Shown one piece after another: positions 63,086-64,000 of a stretch of 64,000 nucleotides of DNA. Below the pieces are notes generated by a model, which made no database searches, was not told the DNA's origin, and saw nothing but the letters and a program-made list of their open reading frames with translations. Position numbers and translations under genes: made by a program. Position 1 is the stretch's first letter. Every line of letters begins with the position of its first letter. The DNA comes from JAAYUJ01 sp963698165. GTDB lineage: Bacteria; Desulfobacterota; Syntrophobacteria; Syntrophobacterales; Syntrophobacteraceae. The DNA is taken from assembly GCA_963698165.1 (NCBI GenBank), contig CAVOPT010000014.1:43507-107506 (forward strand), in the 5' to 3' direction.

Positions 63086-63364
63086 TCAGGAAAGATAGCT
63101 TGCCAAGGCCTTCATGGCCTTCACAATATCATCCATCGCCTCGTGCATTCCGTCGCTATAAGAACTGCTCTCTGATGTTCCCTCCTTCCCGATCTTGTCG
63201 TGAACCTCAGACTTGAGTTTTTTCAAGTTTTGAGCATGTTGTTCAAGTTGGAGTCGTCGCTCTTCTTCCATATATTCGATGACCTCGGGATCAATTTGCT
63301 TGAGGAGATCATCGGCCTCAGCCAGTATCTGTTCGATATCTTCGTGTTGGAAAGTTTTTTGCAT
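63086..63364 (-). CDS. small charged helical protein, unknown family
   Basis: Protein of 92 aa. GATAAGGAAACATC precedes the ATG. It is Glu/Lys/Gln-rich and probably all helical: 'DIEQILAEADDLLKQIDPEV', 'EEERRLQLEQHAQNLKKLKS', 'SYSDGMHEAMDDIVKAMKAL', ending 'ASYLS'. It is the intact member of a local family with decayed copies at 18.27-18.45 kb and at the rpiB 5' end. No known domain is recognised. Confidence 0.7.
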   Translation of the reverse strand: MQKTFQHEDIEQILAEADDLLKQIDPEVIEYMEEERRLQLEQHAQNLKKLKSEVHDKIGKEGTSESSSYSDGMHEAMDDIVKAMKALASYLS

Positions 63365-63548
63365 GATGTTTCCTTATCTGCCGGATTACCCGTTCCGGCT
63401 ATTAAAGTTCCCGTCCATAAAACCTTCCCTTCTGTTGATTCTTTGTGGTTTGTTAACGGATACGATGCTGTCATTCATCGAGATCAGCCAGAAAGATTCT
63501 CCCATTGTACACCGCAGCACCTCTAGGCTAAGGAACGCTTTCAGCACA

Positions 63549-63932
63549 TCAGGCGTCTGTCATCATCTGCGCCAGGCAATTTTCAACGCTTTCAGCAGTG
63601 AGAGGCTTCTCGATGACAGCATCAACTCCTATCTTAAGGAAGTCAGGAAGGCAAGCAGCCTCTTTGGGGCTTGTCAGGAGCACGCTCTTGGCAGCAGGGT
63701 GAGAACTTCGCGAGAGGCTAACGAACTCAAGGCAGTCCTCGTTTGGCAGACACTGGTCACACAGGATAATGTCGAAGTCCTCTCTGTTGAGGGCCTCAAT
63801 CCCTTCCCGCACAGTCTCGCACACCGTCAGTTCACACCCCTTGGCCTCTAAAAATAAAACCATTGCGCTCCTCACGAGTTCATCGCCATCGACAAGCAGT
63901 ACCTTTTTGCGGAGCGCAGGCTGCGAAACCAT
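63549..63932 (-). CDS. single-domain response regulator (CheY-like)
   Basis: Protein of 127 aa from the ATG at 63932 (GAGAGGAGG upstream; a GTG 6 nt earlier is alternative). It is a receiver domain only: 'KVLLVDGDELVRSAM', the phospho-Asp in 'DIILCDQCLPNEDC', and Lys in 'VIEKPL'. No output domain, so it may relay phosphate from one of the orphan PAS kinases. Confidence 0.88.
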   Translation of the reverse strand: MVSQPALRKKVLLVDGDELVRSAMVLFLEAKGCELTVCETVREGIEALNREDFDIILCDQCLPNEDCLEFVSLSRSSHPAAKSVLLTSPKEAACLPDFLKIGVDAVIEKPLTAESVENCLAQMMTDA

Positions 63933-64000
63933 TCTCACCTCCTCTCCCCGGCTGAAAGAAAACCTGAAGTTGCGCCTTCTCTCATTTCTTGAAATATGCG

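Overview
The window looks like a chromosomal stretch of an anaerobic or microaerobic bacterium, most likely a Desulfobacterota (delta-proteobacterial) lineage. This is an inference from gene content: rubredoxin with hybrid-cluster protein, a quinol-type NO reductase, hemerythrin, KaiB/KaiC, NtrC-type sigma-54 regulators and PAS kinases. No rRNA, tRNA or CRISPR was seen.

Layout. 0.2-4.5 kb: stress and envelope genes (two PRC-barrel proteins, a secreted metallopeptidase-like protein, a DUF3300 protein). 4.9-6.6 kb: a decayed mgtA. 6.7-12.3 kb: a signalling operon read leftward, kaiC (frameshifted)-kaiB-PAS kinase-NtrC regulator. 12.4-15 kb: small stress genes (ABM, CDF relic, HHH, CsbD, Cache). 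15.4-17.2 kb: a HAD-ATPase fusion. 17.2-21.1 kb: repeats, tandem decayed PRC modules and very small membrane proteins. 21.4-28.4 kb: a devB::devA deletion relic, then a nitrosative-stress cluster (rubredoxin, hcp, PAS, hemerythrin, amidotransferase, norR relic, qNor). 28.5-35.5 kb: two PAS kinases and a CheB-CheR-PAS hybrid. 36-56 kb, almost all leftward: a stress and carbon-salvage block (phosphoketolase, DedA-PAP2, Usp, GS17M-like, RbbA-type exporter, acetate kinase, HAD, Mg-ATPase, Gnd, transaldolase, RpiB). 56-61 kb: a glucose-type PTS. 61-64 kb: DUF302, copA relic, DUF3096, a small helical protein and a receiver.

The most notable signal is regulatory. Six intergenic regions carry a palindrome TGTTGC-AT-GCAACA. 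In five of them its promoter-side end lies exactly 100 nt from a -24/-12 (sigma-54) element; in the sixth it is 102 nt. This is the layout of an enhancer-binding-protein regulon. Its members would be the PRC-barrel pair, the DUF3300 gene, the Cache protein, the small-protein/18.6 kb gene, the 27-aa/PRC module and the long rpiB-tal-gnd operon. An NtrC-type activator is encoded in the window, but nothing here proves it is the regulator.

The second theme is decay by internal deletion. Genes have been joined into chimeras (xfp::GH65, gnd::glgP, devB::devA), mgtA has two internal deletions, ackA has a nonsense codon plus a frameshift, and several genes carry one-base indels. Many large genes are intact, so decay looks selective, but sequencing or assembly error cannot be excluded for the one-base indels.
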